DNA of 64,000 nt, from contig UESW01004824.1 of the NCBI GenBank assembly GCA_900491605.1, positions 640,676 through 704,675 on the forward strand. Reading direction: 5' to 3'. This DNA is from Calamus simplicifolius. Taxonomy: Eukaryota; Streptophyta; Magnoliopsida; Arecales; Arecaceae. This document shows, one piece after another, positions 36,538-48,444 of this stretch. A program made the position numbers and the translations under genes. The notes beneath the pieces were generated by a model. That model was not told where the DNA came from and did no database searches. It saw nothing but the letters and a program-made list of their open reading frames with translations. Each line of letters begins with the position of its first letter. Positions within the stretch are counted from its first letter, which is position 1.

Positions 36538-37506
36538 TAGGGATGGCAGTTTTTCCCGTTTGGCCGTTTACCCAATCGGTACCATTTTTAACGGGTTGGG
36601 GAATCCCCAGTTTAAACGGGTTTACGGGTAATGGGGATTTTTTGTTAACAGCTAAACGGGTAAATGGTTCGGGGATGGTATTCAATGCCCCATCCCCGTT
36701 TACCCATCCCCATCCCCGTTAGCCTTAATATAATATATTTAAATTTTAAATATATTATATTATATTATATTAAAAAATAAAAAAATATTATATTAAATGC
36801 CCCATCCGCCATCCCCGTTTACCCATTTTCGTCCCGTCTCTTGCTCTTCCTTCTTTTACGCAAGTAACGCAACAATCTCCTGCTCTTCTTTCTAATCTGA
36901 AGTTTTGAAGAATCTGAACATCAAACCAGATAGCTCCATCATCTACTTCGTCAATCGCTGCCCCATCGACACCCTCCAACATCTTTATCTTTCTTTGGTA
37001 TGCTCATCTTTATCCTTTATTTTTAAAGAAAGATATCTCTGTTTTAAAATTTGAATGTATTCTTTTTTTATGATTGTTGCTTATTGTTTGATAACAAGTT
37101 ATAATTTTTTTTTTTGCAGATTATTCTTTTTGAAATGCAATTAGAATGTGATTGATCATTTCCTATCTAGTTTGTTATTTTGTTAAAGCTAATATGCATT
37201 TATTAATAGGCCTAAATCAAACCATTTCAAAAGTCAAAGAATCTCTTATATGTATCAATATCATCGTTTCGTTATTCTCGATTGTACTCTATCTTATCCT
37301 AACTAATTTAATTTTTTAAATTTTATTTTTATGTAAACGGGCAAAGAGGTACCCACTGGGTACCCGTTTTCCCGGCCGGGTATCCCCGTCCCCGCCCTGT
37401 TAACTATAACGGCTTAACGGGGCGGGAAATGGGGATGTTTTTTTCTAACGGGGACGGGGAACGGTATAGACTGCCCCGAGCCATCCCCGGGCCGTTGCCA
37501 TCCCTA
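36538..37506. mobile_element. Non-autonomous hAT-type element, 969 bp
   Basis: Terminal inverted repeats TAGGGATGGCA (36538) and TGCCATCCCTA (ending 37506). The 8-bp target copies are ATCTTCGC and ATCTTTGC (37507-37514); the uninterrupted 5' LTR has ATCTTTGC. Subterminal regions are rich in AACGGG/CCCGTTT motifs, and the centre is AT-rich. No transposase ORF. The termini and 8-bp duplication fit hAT. Confidence 0.93.
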
Positions 37507-37759
37507 ATCTTTGCATGAATCACCATTAGAGGCCGGACGCGTGGACGGCTAGTGGTAAATCGTTTACCGGCTTCATCAGGCATCATCCCCAATAAAGAAC
37601 ACAGGTATGATCTATTATTATAATCATGTGTTATTTCTTGTTAACTGAATCTGTTCCCTGAGGATCTTGGGCTTTGGGAATTAAATTCATATTTATTTTT
37701 ATTTTCCGCTGCGTGTTATATGAATTTGATTCATATAAAACATACGAAATTCCCTTACA
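37507..37759 (+). repeat. Copia 3' LTR, segment 3 of 3
   Basis: Resumes with ATCTTTGCATGAATCACC and ends TTCCCTTACA, followed by the TTTCT target copy (37760-37764). Confidence 0.95.
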
Positions 37760-37893
37760 TTTCTTTATCTTAATCCTACCTTACAAAAGACATAACTCCA
37801 TATACTAGATTAATAAAATCCTAAGGATGGGTTGCAGGTCGTTTATTTATTAGTCTACTGTCTAATGAGACTAGGTTTTCTTTGATTTGCACT

Positions 37894-38334
37894 TCACATT
37901 ACAACACCACCAAATGAGCAAGATTCCAAGATAATTCTTTTTTGGTACCCAAATCCCTCATAGAATATTTGTAGGCTCTGGAAAGCCTGTTTCCTTTTCT
38001 TCCCAAGGAAAAGAAAAACAGGGTATAAGCATTTGAGAACTCCATTGTCATGGAAAAGATGGAACTGCACTCCTCCAATACATTTCCAGTGGGCTCCTTC
38101 AAGATCGAACTGGCAAGCACTATTCTCTTTTCTTGAACACCACAAGCTGTGGCCTTTTTTTAGTGCCAAGTGGCATGAACAGGTGGGACTGCTGTCAGTT
38201 ATAATATATTTGCATTCATTGAAAATACCAGGATTATTATCTTTTGTCATGATTTCAACAGCATATGAATTTGAGTAGTACAGTGGGTAGCAAATCCAAC
38301 AGTAGCAGTAGCACAAGCTATAATATGTTTGCAT
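37894..38334 (-). other. Unrecognised 146-codon ORF
   Basis: Open on the minus strand from ATG at 38334 to a stop at 37894, with a Cys-rich segment (SPTCSCHLALKKGHSLWC) and a hydrophobic C-terminal half. A second minus-strand frame is also open over 37899-38120. I recognise no family. It lies between the copia insertion and the first recognisable exon of CACTA-B, so it may be CACTA-B leader-intron DNA, a captured piece, or chance. Not supported as a gene. Confidence 0.25.
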
Positions 38335-38591
38335 CCTAATTAACCAGCAACCTATTTAATAATATGTTCCCATATCCAAGATCCCTTAAAAGAGCCCTTG
38401 TTACCCAGCATGAATTGGTGTGAGCAATTTGCTAGTTAGGTCCAACTCATCTAGTCCTGAAAACTAATTTGTACATGTTCTTGCTATGCAATCTATTATT
38501 TTAGCGAGAAAGAATAATTTGTATATGTTCTTGCTCTGCTTTCAAAATTTGTCTTTATTCTTTAACTTCTATTTCTATTTTAGGCACATAG

Positions 38592-39776
38592 ATGGTGGAT
38601 TCATTAGGCATGAAAAGTATGTCCAAAGAAATTGATGACAAATCAAAGAAAGTTGAACCATCGTAAGTTATTATTTATCTTTTTAATTTATTTATCATTT
38701 TTTAATTTTTTTACTTGTATGTGGTTTGATAAATTTAATTAGTTTGTTAGATAAAATTAATTATATTTGTTGATTTAATTAACTAGTTACTAGTATTTTT
38801 TGAATTTAAACAGACTAGATAAGTCATGGTACTCTACTGATAGACGTACAAAAAGATTCAGAGATGGTGTCGAAGTTTTTCTGAATTATGTTAACAGAAA
38901 TTTAGGTGACCCTTGTTCCATACAATGTCCATGCATAAGATGTGGGAATATGAAAGTTCATGATATCACAGTGGTTAAATATCATCTTTTTTGTAATGGT
39001 ATTGACTCAAGTTATGACGTATGGATATGGTATGGCAAAAACATATGTAATGTTGAGGAAGATAAGTGTACCTTAGATGCTGAAGAATGTTGTCTTCAAT
39101 ACAATGATGATATCAATGCTGTGAAAATGGTTGAAGCAGTCAGAGATCTATTTGAATGTAATCTGAAGAAATTTGTTGACTTGTTAGATGATGTTGAGCG
39201 CCCTTTATACACTGGTTGTAGTGGGTTCACTAAGCTTTCTATTTTGGAACGATTATATAACTTTAAAACAAAATATGGGTGGAGCGATGCAAGTTTCAAT
39301 GAGCTATTAAGCTTTTGAGGTGATGTGCTTCCAAAAGAAAATTTGATGACAACATCAATATATGAAGCAAAAAAGACATTGTGTGCCTTAGGAATGCAAT
39401 ATGAAAAGATACACGCATGTCCAAATGATTGCATTTTGTATAGAAATGTAAACAAGGATGTTCATGTATGTCCAAATTGTTCTGAATCAAGATGAAAAAT
39501 TCCTTAAAGATCCAATCATCCAAAAGTAGGCATGCCAACAAAAGTTGTGTGGTATTTTTTCCCAATACCCAGGTTTAGAAGAATGTATGGTACTTATCAA
39601 ATATCGAAAGATTTGACATGGCATTCCAGTGAAAAACAAGTTGACAATTACATTCGACATCCAGCAGATCATGAAAATTAATAGACCATAAATGGCCTGA
39701 TTTCGCATGTGAGCCATGAAATCTCCAATTGACACTTGCAGCAGATAGGATAAATCCACATAACTCCATAAGTAGT
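38592..39776 (+). pseudogene. CACTA-B TNP2 transposase, N-terminal part
   Basis: An acceptor (TTTTAG, ending near 38582) is followed by ATG at 38592. A short first coding exon ends at CCATC|GTAAGT (38662). The next exon starts at 38814 after TTTAAACAG, and the join reads PSLDKSWY. The transposase-associated domain follows: DKSWYSTDRRTKRFRDGVEV, the Cys motif IQCPCIRCGN, and ERPLYTGCSGFTKLS. A TGA at 39316-39318 interrupts ELLSF, and further stops follow in the Cys-rich TNP2 opening (CPNDCILYRN, CPNCSES). The sequence is cut at 39776 by Athila-1 and continues at 49424. Lesions and insertion make it inactive. Confidence 0.88.
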
Positions 39777-40762
39777 TGATGCATGTCGTAGCGCAATGAT
39801 TAAAACACCTTAATTTTAGTAATCTTAGGTAGAGTAGCGAGAGTAAGGGGTCAAATCTACAATGACTTTGAGTAGTTATCTTAAAATAAAGTTATAAAAT
39901 TAAACATTTAAATAAGCAGATGATTGGTTATAAAAATAATTAAGATATAATCTATCTTGATTAGACTACGGTATGTACCCATAGATCACGGCCCGTTCCT
40001 TTTAAAGAATAGATTAGTCAAAAATTATTTTTCGCTTGAAGAACATTCAATAAAAGATAAACATAAATAAATACTTTATTTCATAGAATTCAAAAGATTA
40101 CATAAAAAATTAAAAAATATATAATCTTTTTCTACTTTCTGAGATGATGGATCTGCAAATCTGCTTTCTGCTTTCTAATTTCGCAGATCCGCTTTCTGAG
40201 ATAGAAAGATGGTTGAATATGGAATGTATGAGATAGAAAGATGGTTGAGTATGAAAGGTATGATGGTTGATGGAAGAAAAATGGATGGAAAGATTTGGGT
40301 TATAGAGTGGAGGAAACAGAAATAGGAGTGGGGCGGAACCAAGAGAAGAACGGAGGTGAAAGTATTATTGGATGATTCCTCAAGTGGTTCTGATAGTGTT
40401 CTTTTATAAGAAAGAAAGACGCATCGACTCCTTATATAATCTGCATTAACTGCTCGTCTTATCTTCGCAGATCAGATTTGTTCCTTTCAAACCATAGCCT
40501 TAAAAATATCGCACGATTTCCTCTTATCCGCGACTGCTTTAAATTTCATGTAATTCCTCGATTAAATCTTTAAAAATTCATTTTGAACTCATTTCAAGTC
40601 CGATTTGAGTTGCATTTATACTGTTAGAGTCCTAAAATCGAGCTCTTCAAGTTAGCAAGGTCTTTTCCTGAAAATATTATATAAAACTATTAAATTTAAA
40701 ATAATAACAATAATTTGATTTATAAATTAATACTTTTATGGTTAGTATTTATGTACTTATCA
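39777..40762 (-). repeat. Athila-1 3' LTR (986 bp)
   Basis: TG at 39777 to CA at 40762. Pairs with 48445-49423. A minus-strand TATA box (TATAAAAG) lies at 40402-40409. Small local duplications (TGAGATAGAAAGATGGTTGA) occur near 40196 and 40230. Confidence 0.93.
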
Positions 40763-40775
40763 CTCCTTCCAACTT
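40763..40775 (-). other. Athila-1 polypurine tract
   Basis: The minus strand reads AAGTTGGAAGGAG directly before the 3' LTR. Confidence 0.8.
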
Positions 40776-42003
40776 AAATCTTACTCATCCTCGAGTAAAA
40801 TAAGAAATCTAGTGATATGTACCAAATTGGTCCAAGAAGTGTAATTATCTTACTATTCTAAGATCAGTTGATATCCGGCTAGACCAAAAAATAGGTACTT
40901 TATAAGACTATCAAATTCACCTATTTAGTGATTGAGTTAATTCCATAAAAATTTATAGAGTTTCTTCCTTCACCAACTTTCCACCTGATGCTTTAAGTCC
41001 TATAACTTAATTTTGGTTGGGTGTAGTGTCTTCTTTAATTTAGTCTCCCTTTTTTTCTTCTTTCTTTTTTTTAAGTCAGTGCAATGTCCTAACCCCTTGC
41101 TTTCTAGCTGACCCTTGTAGCGAGCTTTAGGCCAATGACTCCCAAGCCAATTAGCTTTAGGGCATTAGGTGTAAAACACCCCTCGGGCTTATTGACTCGA
41201 GTCAAAAAGGCTTCAAGTTAAGGCCGACTCTATTTGGGTTTCTTCACATTCTCTTCTTTTTACGCAAACAATATCACTTTCTTAGGTGACAGGACCCTGT
41301 TACTCAGTGAGAGATGCTCATAACCTATTTTATTAATTTTAAAATTTAAAGAGAATTTGATACATTCTTTGACATTTTCATCTATACCCTTATCAAGTAG
41401 ATTTCTTATCAAGATCAATAGTCAGAAGGGTCTGAAATTACTCTAAATTTTTCTTTTGGCCTACACCCTATCTTTTACTGGATTTCCTTAATAATTTGCT
41501 CCTTAGTATCTCTAAAATTATCTAAGCCGTTAATCATTCATCAATTAGAATGCTTGATTAACTTCAAATCAAGACAAAATTTGGTACATCACACTAATTA
41601 ATTTTAATTATACTCGAGGACTTAAATTAATTAATTATTCTTCTCCCCACCAAACCTAGTTTTCTATTAAAGAAAAAGAAATTTTAAGGAAGGTTACCAC
41701 CTGGGTTTAATGTACTTGTCGATGTCCTCCTTCTTTAAATGTGCTTTGCATAACTCCATAGGCAATGCTCCCCCCAACTTTATTGTCCTTCTTAGGTTTT
41801 CTAACAAAAAAAAAAACTAAGAATAAATGATAAACAGGGTTGCCTCCTAGGAGCGCTAAGTTTAAAGTCTTCAGCCAGACTGTGTTTAAAATCATGGTGA
41901 TGTTGGATCCAAAAGGTCAATAGATTCTACTAACTTCTCATCATTAATTCCATCTATATAAGGCTTCAATCATTGACCGTTCACCTTTAAAATATTTTCT
42001 TTC
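40776..42003 (-). other. Athila-1 non-coding region between pol and 3' LTR
   Basis: About 1.2 kb with no env-like ORF. One block (about 41074-41320, for example CCCTTGTAGCGAGCTTTAGG) is closely matched in Athila-2 at about 53508-53760, although the rest is diverged. Confidence 0.8.
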
Positions 42004-45000
42004 TTAAGATCTTTGAGTTCTATTGCCCCATGGGAAAATACCTGGGTTACAAGAAAGGATCCGTCCCAGCAGGAGAAAAGTTTTTTCAGGAAAAAGTCTT
42101 AGTCTTGAGTTGAAGAGCCAAACTTTCTGATTAGATTCGAAGGTTTTTCTCGAAATGTATTTATCGTGGTATACTTTAGTTCGAGCCTTATAAATTTTAG
42201 CATTTTTGTATGCTTTATTGCGTAGCTCTTCTAACTCATTCAACTAGAGTCTCCTATTAGAACCTATGTTTTTCATATCAAAGTTAAAATTTTTAATAGC
42301 CCAAAATGCACGATGTTCCAATTCTACTGGAAAATGACAAGCTTTTCTGAATACTAGTCGATAAGGAAACATTCCTATGGGAGTTTTAAATACAGTACGA
42401 TAAGCCCATAGTGCATCATCTAAATGTGTTGACCAATCTTTTCTATTGGGCCTTACCGACTTCTCTAAAATCTGTTTGATTTTCCTGTTAGAGATTTTTA
42501 CTTGGCCACTAGTCTGGGGATGATATGGTGTTGCAACTTTATGGGTTAACCCATATTTCTTCATTAAGTTCTCAAAGTGCCTATTAATAAAGTATTTACC
42601 TCCATCACTAATAATAGCTCTTGGGCATCCAAATCGACTAAAAATATTATGTTGAATGAATTTGATTACAACCTTATGATCATTAGTTCGGGTTGCTATG
42701 GCCTCAACCCATTTTGACACATAATCTACTGCAACCAATATGTATCCGTATCCAAATAAAACAGGAAAAGGTCCCATAAAATCGATCTCCCAAACATCAA
42801 AAATTTTGACTACTAATATGGGAGTCAGCGGCTTCATATCTTTCTTGAAAATATTTCTAGTTTGCTAGCATCACAAACAGTTTCGGCTAAACTCATGTGC
42901 ATCCTTGAAAAGTGTTGGCCAATAAAATTCACTCTGCAGCACTTTTGCTGCCATTTTCTTTTCACTAAAGTGTCATCCACAAGCAAGGGTGTGGCAAAAA
43001 GTAAGTATACTTTTGAACTCACACTCAGGGACACAACGTCTAATTACCTGGTCAAGATAATGCTTAAACAGTTTAGGTTCTTTCCAAAAATAATAATTTA
43101 CTTGTGAAGAAAATCTATCCTTTTCTTATTTAGACCAGTGAGAAGGAATTTGTCCTATTGCTAAGTAATTAATAATATGGGCAAACCAGGGAGGATGAGA
43201 AGAAATTGAAAAAAGTTGTTCATTAGAAAATTTCTCCCTGATCTCATCTGTGCTTGATGTGTATTCAACTAAAATTCTGGAGATATGCTTAGCTACCATA
43301 TTTTCGGAACCCTTCTTATCATGAATCTCTAAGTCAAATTCTTGTAGAAGCAAAATTCATTTGATCAATCGTGGTTTAGTATCTTTCTTTAATAAGAGGT
43401 GTTTAAGGGCCATGTGATAAGAGTAAACCAGAACTTTAGATCCTAAAAGATATGATCAAAATTTTTCTAGAGCAAACACAATAGCTAATAACTCCTTTTC
43501 ATTAGTAGTGTAGTTTAGTTGAGCATCTGAAAGGGTTTTGCTAGCATAATAAATCACATGTGGCTCCTTATTGATTCTTTGTCCTAACACTGCATCAATT
43601 GCAAAATCTGATGCATCATACATGATTTCAAAGAGAAAGGACCAATCAAGGGGCTTGATAATTGGTGTTGTGCTCAAAGCTGTACAAAGAGTATTGAAGG
43701 ATTTTAAACAATTATCATAAAAAACAAAAGGGGTTTCTTTGGCAAGCAATTTGCACAAAGGTCTAGAAATTTTGCTGAAGTCTTTGATAAATCTCCTATA
43801 AAATCCAGCGTGACCAAGAAAGTATCGTATTTGTTTGACTGAAGTTGGAGGTGGGAGTTTTGAGATGACTTCCACTTTGGCCTTATCTACCTCAATCCCC
43901 TTCTTAGAAACAATGTGGCCTAAAACAATTCCCTCTCGGACCATAAAATGACTCTTTTTTCAACTTAACACCAAATTTGTTTGTTTACATCATTTCAATA
44001 CTTGAGCTAGGTTATTAAGGAAATCCTCAAAAGTGGTCCCAAATACTGAAAAGTCATCTATGAATCCTTCAAAAATTTATCTACCATGTCTGAGAAAATT
44101 GCCAACATGCATTGCTAAAATGTAGCAGGTGCATTACAAAGTTCAAATAGCATGCATTTGAAAGCAAACGTTCCATAAGGACAAGTGAAAGTGTCTTTCT
44201 CTTGATCGTCAAGAAAGACTGGTATTTGATTATACCCTGAATAACCATCCAGGAAGCAAAAGAATTGCTGACCAGCTAATCGTTCTAGGATTTAATCGAT
44301 AAAATGCAGCAAAAAATGATCCTTCCTAGTAACGTTATTCAGTTTCCTATAGTCTATGCAAACTCGCCAACCAGTTATGGTACGAGTTGGAAGCAATTCT
44401 CCTTCATTCTTCACCACAGCAATTCTTGATTTCTAAGGTACAACTTGAGTGGGATTAACCCATTTGCTATCAGAAATTGAGTAGATAATCCCTGCATCTA
44501 ACAATTTTACTACATCTTTCTTCACAACCTCCCTCATATTAGGATTAAGTCTCCTCTGCATGTCGCTATAAGGTTTGGCATTTTCCTCGCAATGAATATG
44601 ATGCATGCAGATGGAGGGGTCAATTCTTTTCAGATCGGCAATGGACCATCCAATCGCTTCCTTATATTCTTTAAGCACTCCTAAAAGTTGGTCTTCCTGA
44701 TCAATGGTTAAATCAGATGCAATGATTACCGAAAGGGTATCATTGGATCCAAGAAATAAATATTTCAACATAGCAAGGAGAGGCTTTAACTCTAGGGAAG
44801 GTGGTGCTTCTAGGAAGGGTACCATCAGTGTACTAGAGTGTGTAGGTAATTGGTCATATTTCACATTCCAGAAGGGAATGGTGCTAAAATCGAATGGCTC
44901 TAAAATTGCATTTATTTCTTTAGTATATCCATCAATATCAAAATTACCCACTCCAAAATGTGTCAGACATGCCTGTAAAGGATCTGAGTCAAATAAAGCA

Positions 45001-45672
45001 GGGGTATTATCATCTATAACTTCCTCAAACATGTTGATCTCATTATTGTCGTATAGAGGTGGTCCTTGAGATGCATTAAAAATATTCAACCTTAGCTTTT
45101 TATTTTCAAAAGATACATCCATGACCCCAGTTCTACAGTTTATACAAGCATTAGCAGTTGCTAGAAAGGATCTACCTAGAATGATTGGTATTTGACTGGG
45201 GTTGTGACCAGATTCCATATCTAAAACTAGAAAGTCTACTGAAAAATAAAATTCATCCACTTTAACCAGCACATCTTTCAATATTCCATGGGGTACCTTA
45301 ATTGATCGGTCAGCTAATTGTAGGTTACCATCATTAGTTTCAATTCTCTAAATCCAATAAGTCATACACTACACTCGAAAGAAGGTTAACACTTGCACCT
45401 AAATCTAGCAATGCTTTCTTAATCGTAAGGTTTCCTATGACACAGGATATAATTGGGGTTCTAGGATCCTCAAGTTTGGATGGAGTAACTTGCTGAATGA
45501 TTGAACTGGCCTGCTCAGTTAGGTTGACTTTCTTCGATATGTGTGCCTTAGATTTTTGCTTTTGAGTGCATAAATCTTTTAGGAATTTGGCATAAGCAGG
45601 GACTTGTTTAATTGCATCAAGAAGGGATAAATTAATTTGAACTTGTTTGAACAATTCTAACATTTCATTCAT
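42004..45672 (-). pseudogene. Athila-1 pol (protease, RT, RNase H, integrase), broken
   Basis: Minus strand. Protease motif LLDLGASVNLL lies in the 45340-45672 segment. The RT leader segment is 44433-45281. The RT core (IDYRKLN, FLDGYSGYNQ, and an active site reading IDDFSVFG) falls at about 43960-44430 and carries several stops. RNase H is at 43456-43944 and 43126-43353, and integrase at 42244-43034 (HPQTSGQVKISNRKIK). A chromatin-proximal tail reaches 42004. At least seven frame breaks make it non-functional; the order is standard Ty3/gypsy. Confidence 0.9.
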
Positions 45673-45707
45673 CTTGATATTCTTCTTGTTAAGAGATAGG
45701 AGAGATT

Positions 45708-47303
45708 CTAAAGCACTTGGAAATGAAGCCTAAAGTATGGATGTTGAATCAATTGGTTCTTTTTTTCCTTAATATTTTTCCTTTTTGGCTTGGTCGATGT
45801 GACTTGCTCTTCTTGTTTAGTCACTTCATGCTGATTTAAAGTTTTCCCATTTCTAAGGGTTATGATAGATTTGGCATGTTCAAAAGAAGTTTCTGGACCA
45901 ATGGAGTTCTCAGCCATATATTGCCCTCTTGGATTACTAATGGGCTGACTGGGTAGTTTACCCTCCTTCTTCCTACTGAAAGCTATTGCTAGCTGACCTA
46001 TCTGGGTTTCTAGCTTTGCGATAGGCTGGGTATGGGAGTGAAGGAGTTGAGTATTCATTTCTAATCCCTTCAGTGCTTGTAGCACCTTGTCTTCGAAAGT
46101 AGGATCATGATTACTTGGTGGAGGTTGTGGGATATTTGGATATTGGGAAAACGACATGTTTTTAAATTGGGTCTCCTGATGGTTAGGCCTAATTGATATT
46201 GGGTTGATGACAGATTAGGGTTTCCAAGAAAAATTTGGATGATTTCACGAGCTAGGATTGTAAGTATTCGAATATGGATCATTTCCTAGTCTAGGAGCCA
46301 TTCAGGTTCGGGCTTGGTAGGTTGCTCTTGAACAAGCTCAGAAAATTGATATGCGGCTGGACAACAACTTATAGAATGGGTTGGACTTAAACAGATTATA
46401 CAAACCTCATGATTTTGAATAGATGGGAAAAAGGTGTTTCCAACTTGTAGAATCGGTAAAGCTTTTGGGATAATTCATCTACCTTAGTATATATATCTAT
46501 AGAATGACCTATTTCATATATTCTACCTCTTTTAGGTCCTACAGGAGGGTCTCTATGAGCAGCTGAAATGTGATGTAATGAATTCTCACTCAATGTCTCA
46601 AAAAGTTGCCAAGCTTTATGTTCATTCTTTAACATAAATGTTCTACCACATGAAGCTTCAACCATTTGCCGATGCTTTTCTGTCAAAGCATCATAAAAGC
46701 ATTGGACCATTTGCCATTTGGGTATGGCATGATGTGGATATTTTTTAATCAATTCCTTTAATCTCTTCTATGTCTCATGAAACATCTCTCCATCTATCTG
46801 AAAAAAACTTATTATGACTTTTCTAATTTGATTAGTTTTTCCTATAGAAAAGTATTTCTTGAGAAACTCTCTCTAAAGATGGTCTCTGGTTGAAATGGTT
46901 ACAGTATCTAAAGAATTTTACCAATATTTAGCTTTGTCCTTGAGAGAAAATGGGAACAACTTAAGTCTAAGAGCATTGTCAGGAAAATTTTGAATTTTTA
47001 CGATCGAACAAATCTCAAGAAACTCATCTAGATGTTTGTAAGGGTCCTCATTTGTAAGTCCATAAAATGAAGGTAACATTTGAATCACACTTGACTTGAT
47101 CTCATATTGAGTGGCCTCCACTGGGGCACTTGAATGCAGGGAGAGTAGGTATATTTTAAAGGAGTGAAATACTCCTTTAACTGGCGTGGTGGATCATTTT
47201 TGTTATTAGGATCCATAATTCTAAGTCTGTTTACTCTAAAGGTTTTCTCTATTTCAAGATTTAGGGGTATGAGGTTAGGTTGTAACAATTGGCGACCAAG
47301 CAT
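45708..47303 (-). pseudogene. Athila-1 gag, broken
   Basis: Minus strand from about 47303. The opening resembles Athila gag (a LxxEIExTxRxNRLR-like stretch, RQLKEYFTP). It then has the capsid region (LPSFYGLTNEDPYKHLDEFL, LFPFSLKDKAKYW, CGRTFMLKNEH) and a Pro/Gln-rich C-terminus. Frames change near 47100, 46920, 46400 and 46160. Across the site that is a stop in Athila-2 (58595), this copy has CAG (Gln), so the ancestral gag and protease frame was continuous there. Confidence 0.88.
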
Positions 47304-48444
47304 ATACCCTATCGATGTACTCTAAAGCAAACAGTAATTTGATTTTTTTAATTAAACTAATATAATAGAAGAGAAAGGCAAAGATTTTAAAGAAAATATC
47401 ATAAAAGATTCCTAGAACTAAGACCAATGAAGACTAATTTAATTAGGATTTAATAATTATTAGCAATCAAGTTAACAAAGATTAGACTCTCTACTCTAGG
47501 CTTAACCTAGATCTAGATAGCTTCTAACTTTCAAGACCACCTTGGAGCCCTCCAAGTCAAAAACTAACTAATCAACTAGTCAGTTAAGGATAAGGTCAAT
47601 GGGGGTCCCATCGCTGCTTGCCTTAGGTAAGCGAATAGAACCAATTAAATAACCATTTTCCTTTCCTTTTTTAGACACTAGTTAGTTAGTCAATCCTGAC
47701 CCGGTCCAACTCTTTCAGGTGCCTTGTCCTATTGAGCTCGAGTTTCTTAGAGGCTGACGTCTAATTAATTTTAGAGTTAAAGGCTTGGGTTAAAGCAAAA
47801 TGAAGGATGTGGTTTGTCAGCCAAGAAAGGGTGATCAACTCCCCACCTTATCTTGATAAGGGGTTTGTGCCCTTAAAATTAATTATGAAAATGCTATGCA
47901 ACAAGCAGATGTCTAGCTCTTAAAATTATCAAACAAAATTAATCTAATTACTTACTTACTTATTTATTTAGATTTTTATGATTAAGTTTCTAATTTTCTA
48001 ATAAATTATGAGATGTTAATGGAAAAATTTTGAGTTTTGCAAAAAATAAATTCACCTAAGTCAATCTAAGCATAAAAATAAAATAATTTTTTAATTATAT
48101 TTTATTTTTAATTATATTTTATTTTTGTTTATTATTTTATATTTATTTATTATTTTATGTTTTAAAATTAATTATATTTTATGGAAAGTGTCTTAGGGTT
48201 TTGTTTCAGGTTCTTTAAGGTACGTTAATTAAAAGAAAAAGTTGATTAGGTTAATAATGGATTTGTGATAAGAAGGAAAGTAATTTTTTTATGTTAAAAA
48301 AAGAAAATCTAACAATTAATGTAACTAAAAATAAGAATAAAATTAAGAGAAAATTAGTGATAATTTTTTTAAAATTTAAAATTTATTTTTTTAATTTTTT
48401 TTAAAATAACTACATTTAAGTCTCTGACAACGGTGCCAAAAATC
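47304..48444 (-). other. Athila-1 leader and PBS
   Basis: AT-rich untranslated leader of about 1.1 kb with no ORF. The PBS at 48422-48438 (plus strand CTCTGACAACGGTGCCA) is a mutated match to the 3' end of plant tRNA-Asp, 6 bp from the LTR. Confidence 0.8.

Larger units (their letters stand above)
12327..37759 (+). mobile_element. Ty1/copia LTR retrotransposon, nested host of CACTA-A and a hAT element
   Basis: A complete but dead copia element. It is bounded by TG (12327) and CA (37759) and flanked by the 5-bp duplication TTTCT (12322-12326 and 37760-37764). Order: 5' LTR, initiator-Met PBS, long leader with tandem repeats, gag, protease, integrase, reverse transcriptase, RNase H, polypurine tract, 3' LTR. 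Integrase before RT defines the Ty1/copia class. The 3' LTR is cut twice: by CACTA-A at 21770-35731 and by a hAT element at 36538-37506. Segments of 1175, 806 and 253 bp, less 3 and 8 bp of duplicated target, give 2223 bp against 2224 bp for the 5' LTR. All ORFs have stops or frameshifts. Confidence 0.96.
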
